From: JBDHHQ01 sp039586035
Lineage (GTDB): Bacteria > Gemmatimonadota > Gemmatimonadetes > Longimicrobiales > Gaopeijiaceae
Length of the DNA: 64,000 bases
NCBI GenBank assembly: GCA_039586035.1
Contig: JBDHLD010000006.1
Location: forward strand, 1-64,000
Direction of reading: 5' to 3'
In this document: positions 25,091-34,809 of the stretch, piece by piece
How positions within the stretch are numbered: position 1 is the stretch's first letter
Layout of the letters: every line of letters starts with the position of its first letter
Made by a program: the position numbers and the translations under genes
The notes under the pieces: model-generated
Seen by the model: only the letters and a program-made list of their open reading frames with translations
Database searches by the model: none
What the model was told of the DNA's origin: nothing

Positions 25091-27488
25091 CGCCCCACGG
25101 GGGGCGCCGACGCGGGAAGGCGAGCAGGCTCGGGACGAACTCGCGGCGGCTCGCGGTCGCCAGCGAGCGACACCGGCCGGCCCCGAGCCGCGCGGAGACG
25201 TCGCCGGTGCTCTGGCGGTATCCCGCTGTCCCCACTGTGGCGCTCCCATCGAGGGGACCGCGGACGAGTTCTGCTGCCACGGCTGCGAGCTCGCGTGGAC
25301 CATCATCCACGGGGCGGGCCTGGAGCGGTACTACGACGAACGGGAGACGTTCGCGCCGCGGCCAGAGCCGATGCGCCACAGCTGGGAGACGGTCCCCTTC
25401 ACGGTGGACGATCACGGGGCCGCGCACGCCTCCCTGATGATCGACGGCCTCCGCTGCGCTTCCTGCGTTTGGGTTACGGAGCGGGTGCTGGAGCGCATGC
25501 CCGGCGTGAAGCAGGCCACGGTGAGCTATGCTACCGGCCGGGCCTCGCTGTCGTGGGACCCCCAGCGAGTCGACCTGCCCGCGTTGACGGGGCGGATCTC
25601 CGCGCTGGGGTATCGGCCCCGCTTGCTGGGCGAAGAGGCGGCCGTCGACGGGGACCTCCTCCCCCGGCTCGGCGTGGCCACGTTCGCCGCCATGAACATC
25701 ATGCTCATGTCGGTGTCGCTCTACGCCGGCTGGTTCAGCTCCATGGCTCCCCGTTTCGTGGCGCTGTTCCACTGGGTCTCATTGGTCCTCGCCACGCCGG
25801 TGGCGTTGTGGTGCGCGGAGCCCTTCTTCCGAGGCGCGTGGTCCGGCCTCAAGAACGGCGTTCTCCACATGGACGTACCCATCGCCTTGGCCGTGGTGGT
25901 GCTGTACGGCCACGGTGTGACGGCGACGCTTCGGGGCGGCGATCCCTACCTCGATTCGCTGGCAATGCTGGTGGCGCTCCTCCTGGCCGGGCGCCTCCTC
26001 GAGTCGCGAGGCCGGAGGAGGGCGGCCGAGGCGGCCACGGCCCTTGCCGCCACGGCGCCGTCCACCGCGCGCCGCCGGGCCGGCGACGGGGTGGAGACGG
26101 TGCCCGTGGACCGGCTCGAGGTGGGTGACATGGTGGACCTCGGCGCCGGGCTGGACGTTCCGGCCGACGGTGTCGTGACCGAAGGCGCCGCCCAGGTGAC
26201 GCTGGCCCTCCTGACGGGCGAGTCGGCCCCGGTGGCGATTCGACCGGGGGACCGCCTCGTGGCCGGGGCCATCGTGGAGGACGGCGCCTTGACGCTTCGG
26301 GTGGAACGGACGGGTGAAGACACCGTCTTGGGGCGTATGGCCGCCGAGCTGCGGTCGGCTGCGGACCGGGGCGTTGGCCCCAACCTCGTCGACCACATCG
26401 CCCCGTGGTTCACGGCGGCGACGCTCCTGGTCGCGACGGCCACCTTCGTTGGATGGTGGATGGCGACCGACGTGAACACGGCGACCCTCACTGCCGTGGC
26501 CGTGCTCGTAGTCGCTTGTCCGTGTGCGCTGGCGCTGGCCCGGCCGTTGGCCGCGGCAGCCGGCCTCGGAGCTGCCGCCCGCCGCGGCCTGATGGTCCGC
26601 TCGGCGGACGCGCTCGTTGCCATGGCCGACGTCGACGTCGTGGCCCTGGACAAGACGGGGACCGTCACCGCGGGGGCCCTCGAGGTCCTCGAGGGTCGGC
26701 GGGAGGATCTGAGGATCGCCGCCGGATTGGAGCGCTACAGCACGCATCCGGTGGCCTCGGCCATCATGGCCGAGGCCGCGCGCCGTCAGATTCCCATTCC
26801 CCGGGCGGTCGAGGTGCGTGAACACGCGGGCCAGGGCATCTCGGGGGTCGTGGACGGGCGGCGCTGGCACCTGCGAGGCGGTGAGCCCGGCAGCGTGATC
26901 CTCCAGGCCGAGGACGGGGCCCGCGGCGAGATCCGCCTCGGTGACGCGCTGCGCCATGACACCCCCGCCGCGGTGTCCGAGCTCACGGAGCTGGGCCTGG
27001 AAGTCGTGCTGCTCACCGGGGACCGACAGGCCGTGGCCGCGTCAATGGGTCGGGCGGCCGGGATCGACGACGTCGTGTCGGAGGTCGACCCCGAGGCCAA
27101 GAGCCGTTGGATCCGCCATCGCCAGGCGCGCGGTGATCGCGTGCTCTTCGCCGGTGACGGCATCAACGACGGTCCCGCATTGGCCGAGGCCGATGTCGGG
27201 GTCGCCATGGGCACGGGGGCCGCCAGCTCCGTGTTGGTGGCCGACGGCGTGGTGGCCGGTGGCTCCCTCCAAGCGCTCGCCACGGGCGTTCATGCCGCTC
27301 GAGCCAGCCGGCGCTCGGTTCGGGTCAACCAGCTGCGGTCCATCGTCTACAACGCCACGGCCGTGGCGGCCGCGGCCGCAGGTCTCGTCAATCCCCTCGT
27401 CGCGGCGGTGCTCATGCCCCTCTCCTCGGCCATGGTCATCTGGGGGGCCTCGAGGGTAGAGGCGCGGGTGGCGGAGGCCGTGTCATGA
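25059..27488 (+). CDS. ccoI: Copper-exporting P1B-type ATPase for oxidase assembly
   Basis: An 809-residue P-type ATPase of the CcoI/FixI/CopA2 type. The N-terminus has the cysteine-rich pair CPHC (57-60) and CCHGC (72-76) typical of this branch, then an HMA domain with CASC (133-136). The membrane metal site is CPC at 487-489, the phosphorylation Asp531 is in DKTGT, and GDGINDGPAL closes the hinge. It delivers Cu to the periplasmic side for the CuB centre of CcoN. The TTG at 25059 is chosen because AGAGGAG lies 9 bases upstream; it overlaps the preceding small gene by 32 bases. Confidence 0.93.
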   Translation: MFRRTSKKSANAPRGAPTREGEQARDELAAARGRQRATPAGPEPRGDVAGALAVSRCPHCGAPIEGTADEFCCHGCELAWTIIHGAGLERYYDERETFAPRPEPMRHSWETVPFTVDDHGAAHASLMIDGLRCASCVWVTERVLERMPGVKQATVSYATGRASLSWDPQRVDLPALTGRISALGYRPRLLGEEAAVDGDLLPRLGVATFAAMNIMLMSVSLYAGWFSSMAPRFVALFHWVSLVLATPVALWCAEPFFRGAWSGLKNGVLHMDVPIALAVVVLYGHGVTATLRGGDPYLDSLAMLVALLLAGRLLESRGRRRAAEAATALAATAPSTARRRAGDGVETVPVDRLEVGDMVDLGAGLDVPADGVVTEGAAQVTLALLTGESAPVAIRPGDRLVAGAIVEDGALTLRVERTGEDTVLGRMAAELRSAADRGVGPNLVDHIAPWFTAATLLVATATFVGWWMATDVNTATLTAVAVLVVACPCALALARPLAAAAGLGAAARRGLMVRSADALVAMADVDVVALDKTGTVTAGALEVLEGRREDLRIAAGLERYSTHPVASAIMAEAARRQIPIPRAVEVREHAGQGISGVVDGRRWHLRGGEPGSVILQAEDGARGEIRLGDALRHDTPAAVSELTELGLEVVLLTGDRQAVAASMGRAAGIDDVVSEVDPEAKSRWIRHRQARGDRVLFAGDGINDGPALAEADVGVAMGTGAASSVLVADGVVAGGSLQALATGVHAARASRRSVRVNQLRSIVYNATAVAAAAAGLVNPLVAAVLMPLSSAMVIWGASRVEARVAEAVS

Positions 27489-27619
27489 ACGGCATCCTCT
27501 TCCTCCTGCCGATCGCCATCGGGCTGGGCCTGATCTTCCTGATCCTGTTCATCGTCGCTGCACGGTCTGGGCAGTTCGACGACATGGACGACCCGCCGGA
27601 GCGGATGCTCCGGGACTGA
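27485..27619 (+). CDS. ccoS: cbb3 oxidase assembly protein CcoS
   Basis: A 44-residue protein: one transmembrane helix (LFLLPIAIGLGLIFLILFIVAA) followed by RSGQFDDMDDPPERML, which is the conserved CcoS tail (SGQ-F/Y-DD-x-x-x-P-x-x-R-x-L). CcoS is needed to insert cofactors into cbb3 oxidase. It starts within the ccoI stop (ATGA) and is the last gene of the operon; the converging gene ends at 27886. Confidence 0.92.
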   Translation: MNGILFLLPIAIGLGLIFLILFIVAARSGQFDDMDDPPERMLRD

Positions 27620-27850
27620 CGCCCCGCCCTCACTGCCGTCCCCGGTGTCCGCCCCCACCCGTGGCGATGGCCCACTCCCGCTTCGACGACCGGGCCCGGG
27701 AGGAGGCATAGGCGGAGTAGCTGGCCTCGATAGCGTCGCACCGCGATGGGGCGGGCTGCCGGATTCCGGGAGAGTTCATCGTGGCCGGAGGTCGTGCCGC
27801 CTAGAGCCCCTGCGGGTGATCATCGCCGCGGTCTGGGCGCGGGCGCCGGA

Positions 27851-27878
27851 CCGGGCCGGCCCGTCGAGGCCGGCCCGG
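27851..27878. terminator. GC-rich hairpin between cbb3 operon and convergent gene
   Basis: Perfect 10-bp arms CCGGGCCGGC and GCCGGCCCGG with an 8-base loop. It sits between ccoS (+) and the 3' end of the choice-of-anchor B gene (-), 8 bases beyond the latter's stop. No T-run on either side, so termination is likely but not shown. Confidence 0.55.
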
Positions 27879-27885
27879 CGATGGC

Positions 27886-30321
27886 TCACGTTACGGGGGT
27901 CGTCTTCTTCCTCAGGACGAACAGACCTTCGCGCATGCTGGTCACGACGATGATCCCGCTCTCGAAGTACGGGTAGTTGCTCCACGATCCGGCGAAGCCG
28001 GGTGCGTCCTCACCCACCGAGACGGTGTCGAAATACCCGACCTCCTCGGGGTTCTCCGGGTCGGAGATGTCCAGGATCCTCAGACCGCTCGTGTAGTTAG
28101 ACTGATACATGAGATCGCCGCGGACGTAGAGATTGTGGTCCGAGGCGGCGTTGGATCCCAGGTGCTCGTTGACCAGGATCGGATCGTCCAGGTCGGCGAT
28201 GTCCCAGACCAGCGTGCGGGTCCTCTCGACGGCGCCTGACAACTCGTCGAGCTCGTCGTTCATGTAGAAGTACCGGTGGTCGTCCGACACCCAGCCCTGG
28301 TGGAGATACGCCGAGTTCGGGTACGCCGCCGAAGACACGGCGATGGGGTTGGCCTTGTCGGACACATCGGAGATGCTCAAGGCAGTCTCGTTGGCTCCGA
28401 AGCAGATCTCCTTGCCCGCGTAGTCATCGTCGGGCCCTTCGTAGGCGATGCACTGGGCATCGTGGCTGTACCCGGTGCTGGCCAGGCCCGTGGCGGGGTC
28501 GGAGAAGCATCCCGCGAACACCGGGCTTCCGGGCTCCCGGACGTCGATCATATGGAGGCCGCCCCCGCATGTCTGTCCGCCGCCGCTGGCCCCCACGGCG
28601 TAGGCGAAGCCGGTTTCCTCGTTGATCACGATATTGTGGGCGCTGTAGATGCCGTCGTAGTGGGCGGTCTCCTCGAAGACCACGGGCTCCGCTCCTACGT
28701 CCCGCAGCTGCGTGAGGTCGAAGACCTGCACGCCGTGGGCGCCCGCGTTGTCGGCGACCACGAAGGCATGGTTCCGATAGACCTTCACGTCCCGCCACAT
28801 GTTCGCGACGGCGCCCTCGTGGAGGGGGAGCTCACCCAAATAGGTGGGGTTCGCCGCGTCACTCACGTCTACGAACGCGGTACCGTCGTTCCGCCCCACG
28901 ACCGCGTACTCCTTGCCCGTCTCGGGATCTGTCCAGCCCCAGATGTCGTTCACGATTACGCCCCGCTCGCCCCCCAGCGCTTGCACCGGGACGAAGGCCA
29001 CGAGGTCCACCTCCTCACAGGTGAACGACCGGGCCGAGCCGGACCGGCACTCGACGGGCCCGCCCACGACCGCCTCCATTCCGCCGCTCTCGTCGAACAG
29101 CTCCGCCCCGCTGCCCCACTGGCGTGTGTCGGGATCCAGGGCGTACACGTGCCCCGTGCCCTCGAAGAAGGCCTCACCCGGCGCCCCGAAAACCGCGATG
29201 TCGCCCCAAGCGGCCAAAGCCTGCCCGAAGAAGGCGAAGGGGGTACCGAAGTCGATCTGCTGGACCTGGGTCCAGGTTCCGGCGTCGGACGGCCGGAACA
29301 TGAAGGCGCCGCCCGCACCACCGCCGAGAACGGGTGCGCCGAGCAGCAGGTCGGTCTCCGAGAACGCCATCGAGAGCCCCGCCAGGGACTGGGGCGGGGC
29401 GTTCTCCGGCGCGATGATCTCGCGCTGGCCCCACTGACCCGTCGCGTCCGCCGCGAACCGGAACGCACCGCCGGCGAGTTGGTTGGCCAAGGGTGCGGTG
29501 GCAAAGACCTGACCGTCCCGAACCGCCACGGCCCAGCCCAGGGCGCCAGGGCCGGGGTCGGTGGGCCCCAGCTGCGCCACCGGGTTCCAGCCGTCGTCGT
29601 CCCGCTGGAGGATGTGGACGGACCCGGGCAGGATCGTGGGCGGATTGGGGTCGGGAATCAGACTGATCATGTCTCCGGGCGCACCGACGGCCAGAAGGCC
29701 GTCGGCCAAGGCCAGCGCGCTGCCGTACCGCGCGCCGTCGGGGGCCTCCGATGGCGTGACCTGGGATCCCCGGCTCCATGTCCCGTCCTGACCCAGCGTG
29801 TACGCGATGACGCGACCCGCCGGAGCCCGGTCCGGAGACGAGATGAGCGCCACGCCGCCCTCGAGGGCCACCGCGGAGCCGAATCCCTCTCCTTCCTCCC
29901 CGTCGTCAGGGGTGAGGCGCGTCACCTCGCGCCAGGCCCCGTCAGGCGTGCGCTGGAAGATCCAGGCCGCGCCAGCCCGACCCGCTCGGGGAGCGCCGAC
30001 GAGAAGGAGGTCGCCGTCGACGGCCAGGGCATCGCCGAACCCGATGCCGAGCTCCGCGCCGGTGGGCGACACCCTGCTGGACTCCATCCACCGTCCATTC
30101 TCCTGCGCGTAGACGTGTACCGCGCCTGGCCGGTTGGCGGGTAGCGGAAACGCCCCCACCTCTCCGGGTTGCCCCACGAACAGCTCTCCGTCCTGGAAGA
30201 CGACGGTGGCGGCAAACGCGCCAGCCGAGACTGCCGGGAAGGGCGACGATATGGACTGGGCGGCGACCGGGGCGGCCAGCCCCAGCGCCAGCATGATCGC
30301 GACGGTCACGGACCCCTGCAT
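27886..30321 (-). CDS. Secreted choice-of-anchor B protein with FG-GAP repeats (paralogue 1)
   Basis: An 811-residue exported protein with a signal peptide (VTVAIMLALGLAAPVAAQ). The first half has FG-GAP-like beta-propeller repeats of the form F-G-x-A-L-A-V-D-G-D-x-L-L-V-G-A-P. The second half is the choice-of-anchor B domain built of LVIVD-type repeats: DIWGWTDPETGKEYAVVGRNDGTAFVDVSDAANP, HNIVINEETGFAYAVG and LGSNAASDHNLYVRGDLMYQSNYTSGLRILDISDPENPEEVGYFDT. A C-terminal anchor is not obvious. Function is unknown; such proteins are surface or secreted. AGGAAGG precedes the ATG at 30321. A close paralogue is at 35930-38296. Confidence 0.88.
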   Translation of the reverse strand: MQGSVTVAIMLALGLAAPVAAQSISSPFPAVSAGAFAATVVFQDGELFVGQPGEVGAFPLPANRPGAVHVYAQENGRWMESSRVSPTGAELGIGFGDALAVDGDLLLVGAPRAGRAGAAWIFQRTPDGAWREVTRLTPDDGEEGEGFGSAVALEGGVALISSPDRAPAGRVIAYTLGQDGTWSRGSQVTPSEAPDGARYGSALALADGLLAVGAPGDMISLIPDPNPPTILPGSVHILQRDDDGWNPVAQLGPTDPGPGALGWAVAVRDGQVFATAPLANQLAGGAFRFAADATGQWGQREIIAPENAPPQSLAGLSMAFSETDLLLGAPVLGGGAGGAFMFRPSDAGTWTQVQQIDFGTPFAFFGQALAAWGDIAVFGAPGEAFFEGTGHVYALDPDTRQWGSGAELFDESGGMEAVVGGPVECRSGSARSFTCEEVDLVAFVPVQALGGERGVIVNDIWGWTDPETGKEYAVVGRNDGTAFVDVSDAANPTYLGELPLHEGAVANMWRDVKVYRNHAFVVADNAGAHGVQVFDLTQLRDVGAEPVVFEETAHYDGIYSAHNIVINEETGFAYAVGASGGGQTCGGGLHMIDVREPGSPVFAGCFSDPATGLASTGYSHDAQCIAYEGPDDDYAGKEICFGANETALSISDVSDKANPIAVSSAAYPNSAYLHQGWVSDDHRYFYMNDELDELSGAVERTRTLVWDIADLDDPILVNEHLGSNAASDHNLYVRGDLMYQSNYTSGLRILDISDPENPEEVGYFDTVSVGEDAPGFAGSWSNYPYFESGIIVVTSMREGLFVLRKKTTPVT

Positions 30322-30430
30322 GCCTTCCTCCGGTGGTTCCGGGTCTGGGAGCGTGGCGCCCTTGGACCCCACGCTGGACGGGAAGCGCTGAATCTCATGA
30401 CGGAGGCCGGTCTCGTAAAGGCCAGCCGGC

Positions 30431-32557
30431 CTAGCCCTCGCCCTCACGCATGACCCGGGCCGCCACGATGGTTTCCCCCTCCAGCACGCCGTCCACCACC
30501 TCCATGCCTCGGACGACCTCGCCGAAGACGGTGTACTGGTGGTCGAGGCGGAGGTTGTCTACGAGGTTCACGTAGATCTGGGCGTCTCCCGTGTCCCGGC
30601 CCCTCGTGGATAGCCCGACCGTGCCCCGCCAGTTGCCTACGAGACCCACCTCGTCCCGGCTGTACGGCCCGTCGCCCCAGTACTCGTTCGCCCCCGGACT
30701 CCCGCCCTGGATCACGAAGTTGGGCGCCACGCGGTGGAAGGTCAGGCCCTCGAAGTAGCCCTCTCCCACCAGGCGCGCGAACCGCGCGGCGTTCGTGGGG
30801 GCCAGGTACGGAAAGAGCCGAATCTCGATCCGACCGCCGCTCTCCATGTCCAGGACCACCGTCGAGCGAGCCAGCTCGGCGAGCTCGGCTGGGCCGGGAA
30901 CCGGTGCCAGGGGAAGGGGAACGGGGTCCGGCGTGTGAGGCTCGCCCGTCCAGTCGGTGAGCAGCTCGGCGGCGCGGCGGGCGATCATCGGATCGAAATC
31001 GACGAGGTACGGAGCGACGTCGTCGGCGCCGATCGGGCCGCCCGCCTCGGCCAGCCGCTCCAGGAGGGCGACACGGACGTCGCGGGAGGTGTCCCGACGT
31101 TGCGCAGTAAACCGGGCCAACGCGTCCAGCAGCGCCGGCACCGCCGCCGCCGGGGCCGGAGTGCCCGCCAGCAGATCGGCTGCCGTCATGACGAGCTGAG
31201 GGTCGTCAGCGGCCAGCTGAGCGACGAGGACCGAGTCCGCGCCGTGGCCCACCGCAGCCACGAGCTCTCGGACGGCCACGACGCGAACGTTCGGGTGCGG
31301 GTCACTGCTGAGCTGTCTCAGAAGCGCCTCGTCGCCTCGGGCGGCGGCGGCCGAAGCGGCGTAGGCTCGGGCGAACGGGCTCGCATGTCGGGAGAGCACG
31401 GTGACGGCGCTGCCGGCCTCGTGGGGCGCGAGGGCGGCGAAGGCGACCACTGCGTGGGCCCAACGGTGCCAGGATTCACCCGAAGGAGGGACGTCCGTCG
31501 CAGCGCGGGACAGGAGGTCGAGCTGGCGCGCCGCTTCCGGGCACGGCTCCGCCAGCTCGTCGAACGCCAGCACCGCCACGTGAGCGTCCGCATCGGCCGC
31601 CGCCTCGAAGAGCGCTGCGCAGCCCGAGCGGGCCCGCAAGGCCGCCACGATACGGAGCGCCTCCCAGCGGACCCTGGGCGCCGAGTCGACGAGAGCCCGA
31701 CCGAGGAGCTCGACCGGATCGGCCAGGGCGGCGAGGCCACGCGCTGCCACACGCCGCACCCCGTGGTCAGGGTCGGACAGCCCCGTTGCCAGCACCGATC
31801 GGTCGGGCGTCGTCGTGCCTGCCGTGTACGCCATGAGGGCCGCTCGGCGAACCCGCGCTGCAGGGAGTCGGGACTCGCCCGTGGATCGCGGGGTCTCGAC
31901 GCTCCCACCCTCCGGGACCCGTCCCCAACGCGCGAGCTCGGTCAACGACACCTGGGTCTCCGTGTCGAGTGCGCGCAGCGAGCCGCCGCGCCGGGCGAGA
32001 GACTCGAGGCCTCGGGCCAACGCCAGCATGCGGGCGTCCCCGACGGTCGTCCCCGATTCGCCCCCTGCCTGCGCGAGCAGGTCCGACAGCACGCGCTCTG
32101 CGGCTGCATGTGCCGTGGCCTCGTGGTACGCCAACCTGCCCAACGTTTGGCCGTAGACCGCCTGGACCACGGGATCCCGCTCCCCGGCCAGGCCTTCGGT
32201 CAAACTCGTCCACGCTGTGGGCCATCCCTCGTTCCAGACCGCCTGGCCGATCGCGTTGACCGCCTCGGCTCGGACACCGGGGTGAGCGTCGTCCAACGCC
32301 CCCGTCAGCATCTCGATCCAATCGCTGCGCTCGTACCGCCCCACGGCGCGGACGGCGACGCGGCGAGCGGCTGCGCTGTCGTGGACGAGCGCCTCCCGGA
32401 TGACCGCCACCGCCTCGGGGGAGTCGTCGCGGGAGTCCTCGAGAGACCGGAGGGCGTGGAGGATCCCGTCCAGGGCCTCTGGGCCGGAGCGTGACTCGGG
32501 TGGCGAGCAGGCCGCGAGGAGCACCGGCAGGACAACGATCCAGCGACACTGGGGCAT
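30431..32557 (-). CDS. HEAT-repeat lipoprotein with C-terminal cyclophilin domain
   Basis: A 708-residue lipoprotein: the signal ends in the lipobox VLLAAC near residue 18. Residues about 30-530 form a HEAT/Armadillo-like solenoid (repeats such as HPGVRAEAVNAIGQAVW, DHGVRRVAARGLAALADP and HPNVRVVAVRELVAAVG). The last ~170 residues are a cyclophilin-type peptidyl-prolyl isomerase with FEGLTFHRVAPNFVIQGG, where Arg and Gln of the active site are kept, and HQYTVFGEVVRGMEVVD. It probably folds or holds envelope proteins, with the solenoid binding clients. Start at 32557 is chosen to put the lipoprotein signal first; open frame upstream is not protein-like. Confidence 0.88.
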   Translation of the reverse strand: MPQCRWIVVLPVLLAACSPPESRSGPEALDGILHALRSLEDSRDDSPEAVAVIREALVHDSAAARRVAVRAVGRYERSDWIEMLTGALDDAHPGVRAEAVNAIGQAVWNEGWPTAWTSLTEGLAGERDPVVQAVYGQTLGRLAYHEATAHAAAERVLSDLLAQAGGESGTTVGDARMLALARGLESLARRGGSLRALDTETQVSLTELARWGRVPEGGSVETPRSTGESRLPAARVRRAALMAYTAGTTTPDRSVLATGLSDPDHGVRRVAARGLAALADPVELLGRALVDSAPRVRWEALRIVAALRARSGCAALFEAAADADAHVAVLAFDELAEPCPEAARQLDLLSRAATDVPPSGESWHRWAHAVVAFAALAPHEAGSAVTVLSRHASPFARAYAASAAAARGDEALLRQLSSDPHPNVRVVAVRELVAAVGHGADSVLVAQLAADDPQLVMTAADLLAGTPAPAAAVPALLDALARFTAQRRDTSRDVRVALLERLAEAGGPIGADDVAPYLVDFDPMIARRAAELLTDWTGEPHTPDPVPLPLAPVPGPAELAELARSTVVLDMESGGRIEIRLFPYLAPTNAARFARLVGEGYFEGLTFHRVAPNFVIQGGSPGANEYWGDGPYSRDEVGLVGNWRGTVGLSTRGRDTGDAQIYVNLVDNLRLDHQYTVFGEVVRGMEVVDGVLEGETIVAARVMREGEG

Positions 32558-32860
32558 GCGGGCGGTCCTGGCTGTGGGGATCGGACGTTGCTCCTTGATA
32601 GGGGTCCGGGGTCGCCAGGGCAAACGGTCAGTCATCACGAAGACTCCCGTTGATGAGCCTCCGGCTGCGACGCCGTCCGGTACCGAGCCTTTTCGGCGCA
32701 TTCCATGGATGAGCGGGTGCCCGCGGGCGCGGGTCTGTCCCGGACACTGGGCGCGTGTTAGGCTATGAATCGAACACGCCGCGGTGCTCGACGCAGAGAC
32801 GGCGAAGCGCGAACGAGGCGCCCTGGAGGGCCAGTGGTCCATCCAGCGGGGGAGTGCACA
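32558..32860. other. Divergent spacer
   Basis: A 303-base gap between the HEAT-cyclophilin gene (-) and the DUF454 gene (+). Frames remain open on both strands but show no family resemblance, and no repeat, operator or strong promoter was seen apart from a GGGGGAG ribosome site just before 32861. Confidence 0.5.
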
Positions 32861-33379
32861 ATGGAGTTGGCCAGGCACGCCATCGGAGAAGGTCGGTCAG
32901 GTATCGGTCCGGGCGCAGCAGCCCGGGTCGCAGCCCTTCCGGCGGATGGGCCGAGCGCGGAGCTCGGTCACGCCGATACCGGCGCGCCCGTGCGGGGAAT
33001 CCGAAGGATCGTGACGCTCAGCGCTGGATGGCTCAGCCTGGCGCTCGGCTTCCTCGGTGTCTTTCTGCCGCTGTTGCCGACGACGTGCTTCGTTCTCCTG
33101 GCCGGTGTCTGCTTCGCGCGGACGTCCCCCCGAGCACACCGCTGGCTCCACCACAACCGGCTCTTCGGCCGGCAGCTCACGTCCTACAGGGACGATCGTT
33201 CCGTGCCCATGGGATTGAAGGTCGGATCGTTGGCGCTCCTTTGGGTCACGGTCGGGGGCAGCGCGCTGGCCATCGATGGTCCTGGCTGGGTGCGGCTGAC
33301 GCTGGTCGCCATCGCCCTGGCCGTGACCGTGCACGTGGCGGGTCTGCGGACACGGAAGGCCGCTCGCTCGGAGCCGTAG
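32861..33379 (+). CDS. DUF454 (YbaN-family) membrane protein
   Basis: A 172-residue protein with an unusual 50-residue hydrophilic N-terminus, then the DUF454 core: GWLSLALGFLGVFLPLLPTTCFVLLAGVCFARTSPRAHRWLHHNRLFG, followed by two more helices (KVGSLALLWVTVGGSALAI and LTLVAIALAVTVHVAGL). The LPLLPTTxF and CFARxSPR motifs are diagnostic. YbaN-type proteins are of unknown function, though some lie beside haem or oxidative-stress genes. The start at ATG 32861 follows a GGGGGAG site. It precedes ccdA-like and TlpA-like genes on the same strand, so a redox or cytochrome role is plausible. Confidence 0.86.
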   Translation: MELARHAIGEGRSGIGPGAAARVAALPADGPSAELGHADTGAPVRGIRRIVTLSAGWLSLALGFLGVFLPLLPTTCFVLLAGVCFARTSPRAHRWLHHNRLFGRQLTSYRDDRSVPMGLKVGSLALLWVTVGGSALAIDGPGWVRLTLVAIALAVTVHVAGLRTRKAARSEP

Positions 33380-33439
33380 GCCGGGCCGGGTGGACCGCAT
33401 TCATGACGCTTCACTCCCCGGCAGCATCCGAGTCGTGAC

Positions 33440-34162
33440 GTGACCGTCCTGGATCTCGCCCAATCGGGCGGCCTCTCGGACACGCTCGCAAACAGTCCCG
33501 CTCTGGCGCTGGTGACGCTGTTCGGCGCCGGTGTGCTGACGAGCCTCACGCCGTGCATCTACCCCATGATCCCCATCACCGCGTCGGTTCTCGCTGGCAC
33601 GGCGGGAGACGAGCCTTCCCGTAGCCGCACGGTGGGCTTGACGCTGACGTACGTAACCGGGTTGGCCCTCTTCTATGCCGTCCTGGGTCTGTTGGCAGGA
33701 CTCACGGGAAGCCTCTTCGGCACGGTGAGCGCCAATCCGTGGGTACGCTTCGCAACGGGCAACGTGCTGCTCCTCTTTGCCTTGGCAATGCTCGACGTGA
33801 TCCCGATCTCCGCGCCCCAGCGGCTCCTTCAGTGGGCGGGCAACCTGGGCGGTGGATCCTACCCCGCGGTCTTCCTGCTGGGCGCTACGTCTGGCATCGT
33901 CGCCGCTCCCTGCGGCGCGCCGGCGTTCGCCGTGGTGCTCACCTGGGTGGCGGCGACGGGCGCCGGGGTCATGGGGTTCTTCTACCTCTTCGTGTTCTCC
34001 CTCGGGATGACGGGACTGCTCGTGGTCGTGGGTCTGTTCTCTGGCACGCTGGCTCGCCTGCCTCGCGCCGGCCGATGGACCGGATGGATCAAGAAGGCTG
34101 CCGGGGTGATAATGCTCGGCGTGGCTCAATACTATTTCGTCCTGACGGGGATGGGACTGTGA
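33440..34162 (+). CDS. CcdA/DsbD-type thiol-electron transporter
   Basis: A 240-residue membrane protein with six helices. Cys residues sit in the two conserved helices: SLTPCIYPMIPIT and AAPCGAPAF, as in CcdA and the membrane domain of DsbD. It moves reducing equivalents from cytoplasmic thioredoxin to periplasmic thiol proteins, for cytochrome c maturation or disulfide repair. The start is a GTG at 33440, and its stop overlaps the GTG of the TlpA-like gene (GTGA), so its electron acceptor is very likely that protein, and perhaps the two peroxiredoxin-like selenoproteins nearby. Confidence 0.9.
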   Translation: MTVLDLAQSGGLSDTLANSPALALVTLFGAGVLTSLTPCIYPMIPITASVLAGTAGDEPSRSRTVGLTLTYVTGLALFYAVLGLLAGLTGSLFGTVSANPWVRFATGNVLLLFALAMLDVIPISAPQRLLQWAGNLGGGSYPAVFLLGATSGIVAAPCGAPAFAVVLTWVAATGAGVMGFFYLFVFSLGMTGLLVVVGLFSGTLARLPRAGRWTGWIKKAAGVIMLGVAQYYFVLTGMGL

Positions 34163-34809
34163 AGAACGACGAGCGAGCTCCGAAGGATGCGGTGGGAAGC
34201 GGCGCCACCCGAAGACCTGATGGCCGGGCGCGTTCGGCGGAGGCCAGTGGCCCGTGGCTCCTTCGGGTCTCTCCACGACAGCGGTGCAGCCGGCCGGGGC
34301 GCGCTACTCTCCCCCGGCTGCTTCTCATCTTGCTGGCGGCGGTCGTCCCCGGGACTGCCCTCGCCGCCCAGGAGCGGGGTGAGCTCGGGATCGCGGTGGG
34401 CTCCACCGTGGCGCCCCTGGTCGTGGAGGACCTGGACGGGAATCCGGCCGATCTGGGCAAGTACGTGGGACAGCGTCCCGTTGTTCTGGAGTTCTGGGCC
34501 AGCTGGTGCGAGAACTGCGCGGCGCTCCAGCCCCGCATGGACGCCGCCCATGACGCGTGGGGAGACCAGGTGGACTTCGTAGCCATTGCCGTGGCCGTGA
34601 ACCAGACGCCCCGGCGGGTGCGGCGCCATATCGAGAAGGAGCCGATGCCGTTTCCCGTGCTCTGGGACGACGGGGGAGGGGCGGTCCGTGCGTTTCTGGC
34701 ACCGGCGACCTCCTACGTGGTGGTCCTGGACGCGGCCGGCACGGTGACGTATACGGGGATCGGCCCCGACCAGGACATCGACGCCGCGGTCCGGACCGCT
34801 CTCGACTGA
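34159..34809 (+). CDS. Exported TlpA/thioredoxin-like protein
   Basis: A 216-residue protein. A 50-residue Arg-rich start precedes a signal or anchor segment (LPRLLLILLAAVVPGTALAA), then a thioredoxin fold with FWASWCENCAALQP (CxxC) and the cis-Pro-bearing APATSYVVVLDAAG. The N-terminal extension before the signal may mean that translation really begins later, but no better ATG/GTG with ribosome site was seen. It is coupled to the CcdA-like gene by GTGA overlap and is its likely redox partner in the periplasm. Confidence 0.87.
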   Translation: MKNDERAPKDAVGSGATRRPDGRARSAEASGPWLLRVSPRQRCSRPGRATLPRLLLILLAAVVPGTALAAQERGELGIAVGSTVAPLVVEDLDGNPADLGKYVGQRPVVLEFWASWCENCAALQPRMDAAHDAWGDQVDFVAIAVAVNQTPRRVRRHIEKEPMPFPVLWDDGGGAVRAFLAPATSYVVVLDAAGTVTYTGIGPDQDIDAAVRTALD

